From Clostridiales bacterium (GTDB lineage: Bacteria; Bacillota; Clostridia; Oscillospirales; Acutalibacteraceae), in NCBI GenBank assembly GCA_012839345.1, contig DUNN01000022.1:62001-126000 (forward strand): DNA of 64,000 bases, given 5' to 3'. The translations under genes and the position numbers were made by a program. Below the pieces are notes generated by a model, which saw only the letters and a list, made by a program, of their open reading frames with translations, searched no databases and was not told the DNA's origin. Below are positions 53,926 through 63,104 of this stretch, in pieces (the first letter of the stretch is position 1; each line of letters starts with the position of its first letter).

Positions 53926-56900
53926 ATGCTGCGTTTAATTTTAGGCCGTTCCGGCAGCGGCAAGACGGAAACGGTTCGCACCTTGTTAAAAGACATGGCG
54001 CGGAACACCGATCAAAAGCTGATGCTGATTGTGCCGGAGCAGGCTTCGTTTGAAAACGAACGCGCCATGCTGCATCTTCTGGGTGCACGGGACGTGCAGC
54101 GCGTGCAGGTAACAAGTTTTTCCCGCTTGGCGGACGCGGTTTTTCGCCAGTACGGCGGGGCAGCGGGCCGCCGGCTGGACGACGGCGGGCGCAGTATCTT
54201 TATGAGCCTTGCGCTGGAACAGGTGAAGGACCGGCTCAGTTTTTTCCGAAAAAGCGCCGAAAGCACCGAATTGATCGGCCTGATGCTATCCATTTCATCC
54301 GAACTGAAAATGTGCGGTGTTACCCCGCAGGAACTGGAACAGACGGTACACGCCGTTCCACCGGGAACGCTGCGCCAGAAAACGGAAGAGCTTGCGCTGA
54401 TTCTTTCTGCTTATGACGCGCTGGTGGCACAAAGCTATATTGATCCGCTCGACGATCTGACCCGATTGGAAAAGGCCCTGCGGGAGCACGACTTTTTCCG
54501 CGGCTATACCGTCGCACTGGACGGATTCCAAAGCTTTACGGTGCAGGAGTACAATATCATCCGGCAGATTTTAATCCAATCGGAGAATTTATACGCCGCG
54601 CTCTGTGCTGACCAGTTGGACGATCCGGAGCACGGTATGGGACTGTTTTCCCTGGTGCGCCGCACTGCAAAGAATTTAATCCGTCTGGCCAAAGAAAACC
54701 AGGTCCGGGTCGCCGTGCCGCAGGTGTTGGAGGGAGGAAAACGGTTCCAGAACCCCGCGCTTGCCGCTCTGGAAGCAGGTGTTTACCGGTTTGGTCGGCC
54801 GCACACAGACTGCAGTGCGGAAGACGTTATGATTTACGAAGCGAAAAACGTTTACGATGAAGCTGCATTTGTCGCAGCTACCATTCGGAATCTTGTTATG
54901 GAGCGGCAGTATCGGTATCGGGATTTCGCCGTGATTGCGCGTTCGACCGACCGCTACCAGGGTGTGCTGGATACAGCTCTGGAACGCTGGCAGGTTCCTT
55001 ACTTTATGGACAATCCGCGTCCCATAGACGCGGAGCCTCTTATGCGTCTTGTCCAGGCCGCGTTTCGCATTCTTCAAACTGGGTTTTCTTCGGATGCCGT
55101 GTTTTCCTATTTGAAAACCGGCCTAGCAGGACTGGATACCGAAGCAATTGCCCGTCTGGAAAACTACGTTTTTATCTGGAATATTTCCGGGAAGAAATGG
55201 AAAGAGGAGTGGACGGAGCACCCGAAGGGTTTTGCGGAGGTCATGACGGAATCGGACAAGCGCAGCCTGCAGGAGCTGAACGAAAGCCGCGCAGCAGTTG
55301 TTACGCCGCTGGTGCGGTTTGCCTCCCGCCTGAATGACGCGGACGGCGAGGGGATGGCTTCTGCCGTCTATTCACTGTTGGAGGAAACCAGGGTTCCGGA
55401 GCATTTAAAGGCACTGGCGCAGCGGCTTTCCAATTGTGGGGAGCCGGAGCTTGCCGACCGCCAGCTGCGCCTGTGGGACCTGCTGATGGAAATTCTTGAC
55501 CAGACGGCATTGGTGCTGCGCGGCAGTAAAATTTCCCGTTCCCGATACGCGGAGCTTCTGCGGCTGGTGATTCTTGCGAACAACATGGCAAGCATTCCGC
55601 AGGGGCTGGACGAGGTCACGGTGGGTACGGCGGATCGGATTCGCGTGAATGAACCAAAAGTCGTATTTCTAATCGGGACGGTGCAGGGTGAATTCCCCCT
55701 GGCCCCCGGCGGCGGACAGGTGTTCAGCGACAGCGAGCGGCGCGCGCTCATTGAGCTTGGCCTGCCGTTGAACGATACGATGGACGGCGTTGCCGTGCAG
55801 GAACGCTTTCTTGCGTACTCCGCGATGAGTGCTGCTTCTCAGATGCTGTTTGTGTCCTACCCGGTTTCCGGCGCAAAAGGGGAGGCCGCCGCGCCTTCCT
55901 CCATTCCTACGGAAATTGGTGCGGTGCTGAAAAAAGTGCATGTACACACGGAACTGACTCTGCCGCAGGGTTACTTTGCCAATGCAAAAGAACCCGCATT
56001 TGAACAAATGGCACAGCAGTGGAACCACAATACAGAATTTTCCGCCACGCTGAAAAGCCTGTTTTCCGAGCGCGGGGAAGAACACCGTTTGCAGGCGATT
56101 GGCCGTGCGGCACAGAAACGTCCTGCTGTCTTCACGGAGCCTGCCCGTGCGCGGGAACTGTTCGGTTCCAACATGCGCGTTTCCGCCACACAGATTGAAA
56201 AGTTCTTTTTGTGCCGCTTCCAGTATTTCTGCCGTTACGGTCTGAATGCGAAAGAACGCCGCGCCGCGGAAATGGACGCGTTGGAATACGGCAGCTTGAT
56301 GCACTATCTGCTGGAACACCTTTTCCGTGACTTCGGCAGCGAAGCGCTGCTTGCCATGACGCAGGAGGAGCTGACACAGGAAATTCACCGTCTGCTTACC
56401 ATTTATGTGGAATCCAAGCTGGGCGGTGCCGCCAATAAATCGCCGCGCTTTCTGTACTTGTTCCACCGCCTGACGGATACCGCACGAGTTGTGGCGCTGC
56501 ATATCGCGCAGGAGCTTGCCCAGAGCGAGTTTACCCCCGAAGATTTCGAACTTGTCATCGGGCCGGAGGGCATTCCACCTCTGCGCATCCCGTTGCCGGA
56601 TGGCGGTAGTGTGGAAATCAACGGAAAAATCGACCGTGTTGATTTGATGACGCGCGACGGCGTGCGGTATCTGCGTGTGGTGGACTACAAAACCGGGCAG
56701 AAGGAGTTCCGCCTATCCGACGTGATTTACGGCATGAATATGCAGATGCTCATTTATCTGGCTGCACTGTGTGAAAACGGCGGGGAACGATACGGCGAAA
56801 TCACGCCTGCCGGGGTGCTTTACATGCCTGCAAACCGCCCATCGGTTTCCGCTTCCCGAGGCGATTCGCCGGAAAAGCTGGAACGGGAGGCGGAAAAAAA

Positions 56901-57276
56901 GCTGCGTATGGACGGTTTGGTTCTGAATGATGCAGAAGTGATTACCGCCATGGAAAAGGACGGGCAGGGGAAGTATCTTCCGGTGGCACTCAAGGACGGT
57001 GCGCCCGCAAAGCGCGACCATGTCGTGTCCGAACAGGAGCTATTCAGCGTGATGAGCCATATTAAGGGACTGGTAACTGCCATGGTGCGCGAACTTCATC
57101 AGGGCTCTGTGGCCGCCGTCCCGCTTTCCGGGGATTACGACGCCTGTGCGTGGTGTCCTTATTCCGCGGTCTGTGGGCATGAGCAGGAGGACCCAACGCG
57201 GGAAATGGAAAAATGGGACCGAGACGCGGCGGTTCAAGAGCTGATGAAACCGAACGGAGGTGAGCAAAATGAGTGA
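53926..57276 (+). CDS. addB: ATP-dependent helicase/nuclease subunit B (AddB)
   Basis: A 1116-residue subunit of the AddAB complex, which resects DNA double-strand breaks for recombination. The N-terminal P-loop is GRSGSGKT (residues 7-14). The C-terminal RecB-like nuclease has the metal-binding VDYKTGQKEFRL region (about residue 920), and four Cys that hold an iron-sulphur cluster: CRFQYFC region near residue 765 and the C-terminal CAWCPYSAVC (Cys-x2-Cys-x5-Cys). ATG 53926 follows GAGGAGG. It overlaps addA by eight bases. Confidence 0.96.
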   Translation: MLRLILGRSGSGKTETVRTLLKDMARNTDQKLMLIVPEQASFENERAMLHLLGARDVQRVQVTSFSRLADAVFRQYGGAAGRRLDDGGRSIFMSLALEQVKDRLSFFRKSAESTELIGLMLSISSELKMCGVTPQELEQTVHAVPPGTLRQKTEELALILSAYDALVAQSYIDPLDDLTRLEKALREHDFFRGYTVALDGFQSFTVQEYNIIRQILIQSENLYAALCADQLDDPEHGMGLFSLVRRTAKNLIRLAKENQVRVAVPQVLEGGKRFQNPALAALEAGVYRFGRPHTDCSAEDVMIYEAKNVYDEAAFVAATIRNLVMERQYRYRDFAVIARSTDRYQGVLDTALERWQVPYFMDNPRPIDAEPLMRLVQAAFRILQTGFSSDAVFSYLKTGLAGLDTEAIARLENYVFIWNISGKKWKEEWTEHPKGFAEVMTESDKRSLQELNESRAAVVTPLVRFASRLNDADGEGMASAVYSLLEETRVPEHLKALAQRLSNCGEPELADRQLRLWDLLMEILDQTALVLRGSKISRSRYAELLRLVILANNMASIPQGLDEVTVGTADRIRVNEPKVVFLIGTVQGEFPLAPGGGQVFSDSERRALIELGLPLNDTMDGVAVQERFLAYSAMSAASQMLFVSYPVSGAKGEAAAPSSIPTEIGAVLKKVHVHTELTLPQGYFANAKEPAFEQMAQQWNHNTEFSATLKSLFSERGEEHRLQAIGRAAQKRPAVFTEPARARELFGSNMRVSATQIEKFFLCRFQYFCRYGLNAKERRAAEMDALEYGSLMHYLLEHLFRDFGSEALLAMTQEELTQEIHRLLTIYVESKLGGAANKSPRFLYLFHRLTDTARVVALHIAQELAQSEFTPEDFELVIGPEGIPPLRIPLPDGGSVEINGKIDRVDLMTRDGVRYLRVVDYKTGQKEFRLSDVIYGMNMQMLIYLAALCENGGERYGEITPAGVLYMPANRPSVSASRGDSPEKLEREAEKKLRMDGLVLNDAEVITAMEKDGQGKYLPVALKDGAPAKRDHVVSEQELFSVMSHIKGLVTAMVRELHQGSVAAVPLSGDYDACAWCPYSAVCGHEQEDPTREMEKWDRDAAVQELMKPNGGEQNE

Positions 57277-60200
57277 CCGGAAGTGGACTGACAGTCAGCA
57301 GGATGCCATTTCCGCGCGGGACGGTACGCTGTTGGTGTCCGCCGCCGCCGGCTCCGGTAAAACGGCGGTTTTGGTGCAGCGTGTCATTGAGCGCATTACT
57401 GACCCGAACCATCCGGTGGACGCGGACCGCCTTCTGGTGGTAACCTTCACCAAAGCGGCGGCAGCCGAAATGGCGGCACGCATCTCGGTTCAAATTTCCC
57501 GCCTGCTGGAAGCAGACCCCTTTAACGTGCGGCTGCAGCGGCAGCAGATTCTTCTGACCCGCGCGCACATCAGCACCATTCACAGCTTTTGCAGTGAAAT
57601 TGTACGCGAAAATTTTTACAAGCTGGGCATTTCCCCGGAATTTCGTATTCTGGAGGACAGCGAAATGAACCTGCTGCGCAGCGACGCAGCCGATGCCGTA
57701 TTGGAGGAATTTTACGCGCGGGAGGATCCGGTGTTTCGCGAGCTGGTGGAGGCGTTTTCCTCCGGCCGAAACGATGACCGCCTTATCCAGACGATTGACC
57801 GGCTGTATGATTTTGTGCGTTCCCATCCGTTCCCAAAGCGCTGGCTCGCTGAAAAAGCAGCAATGTATTCCTCCGGCCTGCCCGCTTCCCAAACGGTTTG
57901 GGGGCAGACGATTCTCGGCTTTGCTGCTGACGCCGTCGATTACTGTATTTCCCTGACGGAGAACGCCCTGCGGCTGATGCGGGAGGATGAAACGATTGCA
58001 AAAGCCTATTCCGATGGTTTTTCCTCCGATCTTGCGGGGCTTAGCAGCCTGCGGGAAGCCATCGGTTTAAAGGATTGGAATCAAATTTCGTTCCAGGCAA
58101 ACAGCTTTGCGTTTCAGCGACTGAAGCCTCTGCGCGGGTATGATGCGGATCCGCTGAAAAATAAGATTTCTGCTTCTCGGAAGGAAGTGCAGACAACCGT
58201 CAAAAAGCTTGCAGAGCTGTTCACCGCCGACGAAACACAGTGCGGGGAGGACATCGCCCGTCTCGCTCCGCTGGTCAGTAAGCTGTTTGAGGTGACCACC
58301 CGGTTCGGCGAAACGCTGGATGAGCTCAAGGCGGAGCGGCGCGCGGCGGATTTTGGCGATCTGGAGCACTGGGCGCTGAAGCTGCTGGTTACGGACACGG
58401 AGAATGGGTTTGTCCGAACGCCGGAAGCGCAAGAGCTTTCCGCACAATTTGACGAGATTATGGTGGACGAATACCAAGATACGAACGAAGCGCAGGATAT
58501 GATTTTCCGCGCCGTTTCGCGCAACGAGTCCAATTTGTTTTTGGTCGGCGATGTAAAGCAGAGCATTTACCGGTTTCGCCAGGCTATGCCGCAGATTTTT
58601 CTGCGCCGTCGGGAACAGTACCCTGATTACGACCGGGCGCGCAACGAATATCCTGCCTGCGTGGTGCTGGACCGCAACTTCCGCAGCCGTTCCGGGGTGA
58701 CCGATGCGGTGAATTTTGTGTTCCGTCAGCTAATGAGCCGCCAGACCGGCGAGCTGGATTATACCAAAGCCGAAGAACTGGTGGCCGGCGCAACGTATCC
58801 GCCGTGTGACGAGCCGGCAACGCAGCTTAATATCATCGACCTTTCCTCCGCCGATACGAACGAAACGGCGGTTTCGGCGGAGAGCCGCCGGATTGCGGAG
58901 CTTCTCTATGAGATGATAGCAAAAGGAACCACCGTAACGGAAAACGGAACCCAGCGCCCAATGGTGTACCGGGATGTCTGCATCCTGCTGCGCAGCGCAA
59001 ACCAGTACGCGCACGATTATGTACGGGAGCTCACCGCGCTGGGCATTCCTGCATGGGCGGATACAGCGGGCGGCTTTTTTGCCGCCTATGAGGTGCAGAC
59101 GGCCATTTCCCTGCTGCGTGTTGTAGATAACCCCATGCAGGATATTCCGCTTTTGTCCGTGCTGATGAGCCCGCTTTACGGGTTTACGCCGGATGATATG
59201 GCAGAAATCCGCATCCCGAACCGCGCAGGTTCCCTGTACCTTGCTCTGACTTCCGCGGCCAAGAAGGGGCATCCCCGCGCGGCGGAGGTGCTGAAGCAGT
59301 TGGAGCAGTACCGCACCCTTGCCGCCACCGCTCCATCCGACCGGCTGATTCAGCTGGTTTACGAAAAAAGCGGGTTCCTGAATCTGGTGCAGGCCATGCA
59401 GAACGGTGAGCTGCGGCTTGCAAACCTCCGCCTCCTTTTGGAATATGCGAAAAAGTATGAGGCGGGCGGAAACGGCGGCCTGTCCGGATTCATCCGCTTT
59501 ATCGACCGGCTGCAGAAGAACGATGCCGACTTAGCCGCGGCCTCCACCATCAGCGAGGCGGCGAACGTGGTGCGCATCATGAGCATTCACCGCTCCAAGG
59601 GGCTGGAATTCCCGGTTTGCATCCTGGCAGGCTGTTCCCGCCGGTTTAACAGCGAGCGGGCGGATGTGCTGCTGCACCCGGAGCTTGGACTTGGGGTCAA
59701 GCTGAGGGATATGACTACGCTGGCACGCTATAATACCATGCCGCGCGAAGCGGTTTCCCTGGAGCTGGACCGCGGGGAAATGAGCGAAGAGCTCCGCGTC
59801 CTGTATGTTGCTATGACGCGCGCAAAGGAAAAGTTGATTCTGATTACAGCGGTAAAGGATGCCACCAAAACGCTCGGAAAGCTGGCCTCACGTTTAACAG
59901 AGGAACCGCGGATTCAGCCTTATGTGGTGCGCAGTGCCTCCAGCATTTCGGACTGGCTGCTGCTTTGTGCCCTGCGCCACCCGAGCGGGGAGCGCCTGCG
60001 GGAGTTAGCGGGTGCTCTGCCCGGGGTTTCGGTGCCGGCGGAGGAACCGTGGACGATTAAGATTGTTTATCCGCCGCGCGCGCAGGACGGGGAGCAGGAG
60101 GAACATACCGTAACCCCGGCGCTTCCGAACGAAGCGCTGAAAGCGGAATTGGAGCGGAAAATCGATTTTGTCTATCCATACGAAGCGCTGCACGGCGTGC

Positions 60201-60844
60201 AGGCAAAGGTGGCGGCTTCCGACCTAGCGGCGCAGGAGTTTTCCACGCGGTACGCCGCGACCTCACGCCCTGCGTTTTTAAGTAGGAAGGGGCTGACCCC
60301 CGCAGAACGCGGCACGGCGCTGCATCTGTTCATGCAGTTTGCGGATTATTCCAAAGCCGCTTTGGACCCAGCCGCGGAGCGGGACCGGCTGGTGGAACAG
60401 AAATTTATGACGGCGGAGCAGGGCGACGCGGTGGAGCTGGATAAAATCCGCGCGTTTTTCCAAAGCTCCGTGGCGCGGCGAATCCTTGCTTCCCCTCACG
60501 TGATGCGGGAATACCGGTTTACGGTTGAAATCCCGTCCGGCACGGTAAAGCCGGAACTTTCGGGCGAAATGGCTTCCGTTCCGGTTGTGCTGCAGGGTGC
60601 GGTGGACTGTGCATTTGAGGAAGACGGCCGGCTGGTAATTGTGGATTATAAAACCGACCAAACGAAAGATCCGAATGAACTTTGGAATCGCTACCGTGCC
60701 CAACTGGCGCTTTACCGGCAGGCACTGGAGCAGTGCACGGGGAAAACGGTGGCTTCCTGCCTACTTTATTCTTTTTCGTTAAACCAGGAAATTGAAAATT
60801 TCGCCTTGACAAACGCAGAAAATGCTGATAGAATCATTAAGTAA
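57269..60844 (+). CDS. addA: ATP-dependent helicase/nuclease subunit A (AddA)
   Basis: A 1191-residue UvrD/RecB-type helicase with a C-terminal nuclease. Helicase motifs: Walker A VSAAAGSGKTAVLV, motif Ia VVTFTKAAAAEMAARI, motif II DEIMVDEYQDTNEAQD, motif III FLVGDVKQSIYRFRQA, motif V/VI IHRSKGLEFPV and VAMTRAKEKLILI. The nuclease motif is LVIVDYKTDQ near the end. ATG 57269 follows GGAGGTG, which lies in the addB end; GTG 57260 is part of this site. A promoter for infC lies inside its last 40 bases. Confidence 0.97.
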   Translation: MSDRKWTDSQQDAISARDGTLLVSAAAGSGKTAVLVQRVIERITDPNHPVDADRLLVVTFTKAAAAEMAARISVQISRLLEADPFNVRLQRQQILLTRAHISTIHSFCSEIVRENFYKLGISPEFRILEDSEMNLLRSDAADAVLEEFYAREDPVFRELVEAFSSGRNDDRLIQTIDRLYDFVRSHPFPKRWLAEKAAMYSSGLPASQTVWGQTILGFAADAVDYCISLTENALRLMREDETIAKAYSDGFSSDLAGLSSLREAIGLKDWNQISFQANSFAFQRLKPLRGYDADPLKNKISASRKEVQTTVKKLAELFTADETQCGEDIARLAPLVSKLFEVTTRFGETLDELKAERRAADFGDLEHWALKLLVTDTENGFVRTPEAQELSAQFDEIMVDEYQDTNEAQDMIFRAVSRNESNLFLVGDVKQSIYRFRQAMPQIFLRRREQYPDYDRARNEYPACVVLDRNFRSRSGVTDAVNFVFRQLMSRQTGELDYTKAEELVAGATYPPCDEPATQLNIIDLSSADTNETAVSAESRRIAELLYEMIAKGTTVTENGTQRPMVYRDVCILLRSANQYAHDYVRELTALGIPAWADTAGGFFAAYEVQTAISLLRVVDNPMQDIPLLSVLMSPLYGFTPDDMAEIRIPNRAGSLYLALTSAAKKGHPRAAEVLKQLEQYRTLAATAPSDRLIQLVYEKSGFLNLVQAMQNGELRLANLRLLLEYAKKYEAGGNGGLSGFIRFIDRLQKNDADLAAASTISEAANVVRIMSIHRSKGLEFPVCILAGCSRRFNSERADVLLHPELGLGVKLRDMTTLARYNTMPREAVSLELDRGEMSEELRVLYVAMTRAKEKLILITAVKDATKTLGKLASRLTEEPRIQPYVVRSASSISDWLLLCALRHPSGERLRELAGALPGVSVPAEEPWTIKIVYPPRAQDGEQEEHTVTPALPNEALKAELERKIDFVYPYEALHGVQAKVAASDLAAQEFSTRYAATSRPAFLSRKGLTPAERGTALHLFMQFADYSKAALDPAAERDRLVEQKFMTAEQGDAVELDKIRAFFQSSVARRILASPHVMREYRFTVEIPSGTVKPELSGEMASVPVVLQGAVDCAFEEDGRLVIVDYKTDQTKDPNELWNRYRAQLALYRQALEQCTGKTVASCLLYSFSLNQEIENFALTNAENADRIIK
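60806..60834 (+). promoter_or_regulatory. Sigma-A promoter for infC-rpmI-rplT
   Basis: Perfect TTGACA (60806-60811), a 17-base spacer and TAGAAT (60829-60834), inside the 3' end of addA. The transcript would start at about 60841, giving a leader of roughly 180 bases. Confidence 0.82.
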
Positions 60845-61018
60845 AACAAAGCGGGGCACATCATTAATGTGTTCACACCTTTGGGATTTCGTTCGCCATG
60901 GGTCAATACGTTTGAACTCCAGGTACTGGAGTTTTCTGAATGTGTATTGAAAGCGGGCGGATATTCTGCCCGCTTTTTTATTTTCTGTTGAGTTAACGTG
61001 TTTTGGAGGTGCTTAACT
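60841..61018 (+). ncRNA. infC leader, ribosomal protein L20-type attenuator
   Basis: A 178-base leader with several hairpins: one at 60915-60934 (AACTCCAG/CTGGAGTT) and, last, a strong terminator-like hairpin at 60950-60976 (AAAGCGGGC/GCCCGCTTT) with a TTTTA tail, 42 bases before infC. In Bacillus and relatives, L20 binds such a leader and promotes termination, giving autogenous control of infC-rpmI-rplT; the same arrangement is inferred here. I did not match the L20-binding pseudoknot base by base. Confidence 0.75.
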
Positions 61019-61537
61019 ATCAGCAACAAGGAACTGCAGATTAACGAAGAAATCCGCGATAAGGAAGTACGTGTAGTCGGTGCGGATGGGTCCCAGCTTG
61101 GGGTAATGTCGGCCGCTGCCGCGCTGGAAAAGGCTTATGCGCTGAATCTGGATCTTGTCAAAATCGCGCCGCAGGCGACGCCACCGGTGTGTAAAATCAT
61201 TGATTACGGCAAGTTCCGCTTTGAACAGGCCAAACGCGAAAAAGAAGCGAAAAAGAATCAGCACATTGTTGATATCAAGGAAATTCGTTTGTCTTTAAAC
61301 ATCGACACCCATGACTTTGAAACAAAAGTCGGTCATGCAACCCGCTTTTTAAAAGACGGCGACAAGGTGAAGGTTTCGATCCGTTTCCGTGGGCGCGAAA
61401 TGGGCCACCCGGAACAGGGCCATGCCATTATGAAAAATTTTGCCGATGCGCTCACCGAGATTGCAAACGTTGAAAAGCCGGCTAAGCTGGAAGGACGCAA
61501 CATGTTGATGTTCCTTGCTCCAAAACCCGCTAAGTAA
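61019..61537 (+). CDS. infC: Translation initiation factor IF-3
   Basis: A 172-residue initiation factor that keeps the small ribosomal subunit free and checks the start codon. The N-terminal domain begins [20 protein letters not shown] and the C-terminal domain has [32 protein letters not shown]. There is no ATG, GTG or TTG at the right place: GGAGGTG is followed seven bases later by ATC, exactly where IF-3 homology starts, so AUC is the likely start codon. IF-3 genes often use AUU or AUC for feedback control. The GTG at 60998 precedes the ribosome site and is not used. Confidence 0.94.
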   Translation: MSNKELQINEEIRDKEVRVVGADGSQLGVMSAAAALEKAYALNLDLVKIAPQATPPVCKIIDYGKFRFEQAKREKEAKKNQHIVDIKEIRLSLNIDTHDFETKVGHATRFLKDGDKVKVSIRFRGREMGHPEQGHAIMKNFADALTEIANVEKPAKLEGRNMLMFLAPKPAK

Positions 61538-61559
61538 TCATTTAAAGGAGGACAATACA

Positions 61560-61757
61560 ATGCCTAAGATTAAGACCCATACCGGCGCGAAAAAGCGCTT
61601 CAAACTTTCAAAAAACGGAAAGGTCATCCGTGCCCACGCCAATAAGTCTCACATTTTGAATAAAAAAACCACCAAGCGCAAGAGAGGCCTCAGAAAGACA
61701 ACCGTTGCCGATAAGACAAATGTGGCCAAGCTCAAGAAGTTAATTCCTTACAAATAA
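61560..61757 (+). CDS. rpmI: 50S ribosomal protein L35
   Basis: A 65-residue basic protein, complete: [20 protein letters not shown] at the start and RHLRKTT-like [23 protein letters not shown] at the end are typical. ATG 61560 follows AAAGGAGG. It lies between infC and rplT in the universal order. Confidence 0.97.
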   Translation: MPKIKTHTGAKKRFKLSKNGKVIRAHANKSHILNKKTTKRKRGLRKTTVADKTNVAKLKKLIPYK

Positions 61758-61803
61758 GAATTGACGGATTTTTAAATTATAACCATTTATTGGAGGTAAT
61801 ACA

Positions 61804-62157
61804 ATGGCACGTATCAAAGGCGCAATGATGACCCGCAAAAGAAGAAAAAAGACTTTAAAGCTTGCGAAAGGCTATTGGGGTTCCAAGAGCAGACATTTTA
61901 AAATGGCCAAACAGGCTGTTATGAAATCCGGCAATTATGCCTACATCGGCCGTAAAGCCAGAAAAAGGGATTTCCGCCGTCTGTGGATTACTCGTATTTC
62001 CGCCGCCTGCCGCGCAAACGACATCAGCTATTCCGTTTTCATGAACGGATTGAAAAAGGCGGGCATCGTATTAAACCGCAAGGTTCTTGCCGAAATCGCG
62101 GTTGCCGACGAAGCTGCATTCAAAAGCCTGATCGAAAAAGCAAAGGCTGCGCTGTAA
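61804..62157 (+). CDS. rplT: 50S ribosomal protein L20
   Basis: A 117-residue protein with the classic opening ([25 protein letters not shown]) and the conserved [22 protein letters not shown]20 is needed for early large-subunit assembly and, in Firmicutes, binds the leader of this operon to repress it. ATG 61804 follows GGAGGT. Confidence 0.98.
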   Translation: MARIKGAMMTRKRRKKTLKLAKGYWGSKSRHFKMAKQAVMKSGNYAYIGRKARKRDFRRLWITRISAACRANDISYSVFMNGLKKAGIVLNRKVLAEIAVADEAAFKSLIEKAKAAL

Positions 62158-62166
62158 TAAGCCGTT

Positions 62167-62202
62167 ATTGCGCCCGGAATAGTACCGGGCGCAAATTTTA
62201 TT
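62167..62202 (+). terminator. Terminator after rplT
   Basis: Stem TTGCGCCCGG / CCGGGCGCAA with a seven-base loop and the tail ATTTTATTT. Confidence 0.9.
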
Positions 62203-62216
62203 TGGGGGGATGCGGA

Positions 62217-63026
62217 ATGCCGAATGTCATTAGCAGCCGGAAAAACGAGATTATCAAAAATGCCGTCCGTTTGTCCTCCTCTCCGGAATATCGTCGCGAA
62301 GCGGGGCTGTTTTTAGCAGAGGGTGCACGCCTGTGCAGTGATGCAGTGCAAAGCGGCATCCGAGTAAGAGCATTGTTTTATACCGCGCATGCCATGGAAA
62401 AATACGGGGAATACCTGAATGTAATTCTGCCCGGCGCGCGCCAGGTCTATGAAGTGGAGCCGCATGTCGCCCAGTTGCTGTCAGATACGAAAACCACGCA
62501 GGGTGTGTTCTGCATTTGTGAGATTCCCCGCCGCACCGGGGAACCTGCAGAGCTGAAAGCCGACCGGCACTACGCTGCGTTTGAAAATCTGCAGGACCCG
62601 GCCAACCTTGGCGCCGTGCTCCGTACGGCGGAGGCACTTGGGGTCGGCGGAATCATTTTGGCCGGCAGCAGCTGCGATGTGTACTCCCCTAAGGTGCTTC
62701 GAGCCAGCATGGGCGCGGTATTCCGCCTTTCCTTTTACACGGCGCCCGTCTTGGCGGATGTCCTTTCCGAATTGAACCGAAAAGGCTTCCTTACCCTTGC
62801 GGCTGTGCCGGATTCCTCCGCGAAGAAAATCACGGAGTTTTTGTTTGATGCTCCGACGGTGATTGCGGTAGGCAATGAGGGGAATGGGCTTACACAGGAG
62901 GCCATCGAAGCCTGCGGCCAGCGGGTAACCATCCCGATGCTGGGCCGTGCCGAATCGCTGAATGCTTCTGCCAGTGCCGCTATATTAATGTGGGAAATGA
63001 TGCGCGGCCAGGCAGGGAAGGTCTGA
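62217..63026 (+). CDS. TrmH/SpoU family RNA 2'-O-methyltransferase
   Basis: A 269-residue SPOUT methyltransferase. The N-terminal substrate-binding domain (FLAEGARLCSDAVQSGIRV) is followed by the SpoU core: AFENLQDPANLGAVLRTAEALGVGGIIL, VIAVGNEGNGL and the knot motif IPMLGRAESLNASASAAI. Such enzymes methylate the 2'-OH of ribose in rRNA or tRNA; the target here is not known. ATG 62217 follows GGGGGGA. The frame upstream to 61983 is read in another frame through rplT and is not coding. Confidence 0.93.
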   Translation: MPNVISSRKNEIIKNAVRLSSSPEYRREAGLFLAEGARLCSDAVQSGIRVRALFYTAHAMEKYGEYLNVILPGARQVYEVEPHVAQLLSDTKTTQGVFCICEIPRRTGEPAELKADRHYAAFENLQDPANLGAVLRTAEALGVGGIILAGSSCDVYSPKVLRASMGAVFRLSFYTAPVLADVLSELNRKGFLTLAAVPDSSAKKITEFLFDAPTVIAVGNEGNGLTQEAIEACGQRVTIPMLGRAESLNASASAAILMWEMMRGQAGKV

Positions 63027-63104
63027 AAATAAGAACCGGTCTTTCCATTAAAAGAATTTGCGTTTGCGGGTTTAATTTTATCATAGGTTCTGAGAGGGAT
63101 GGTT

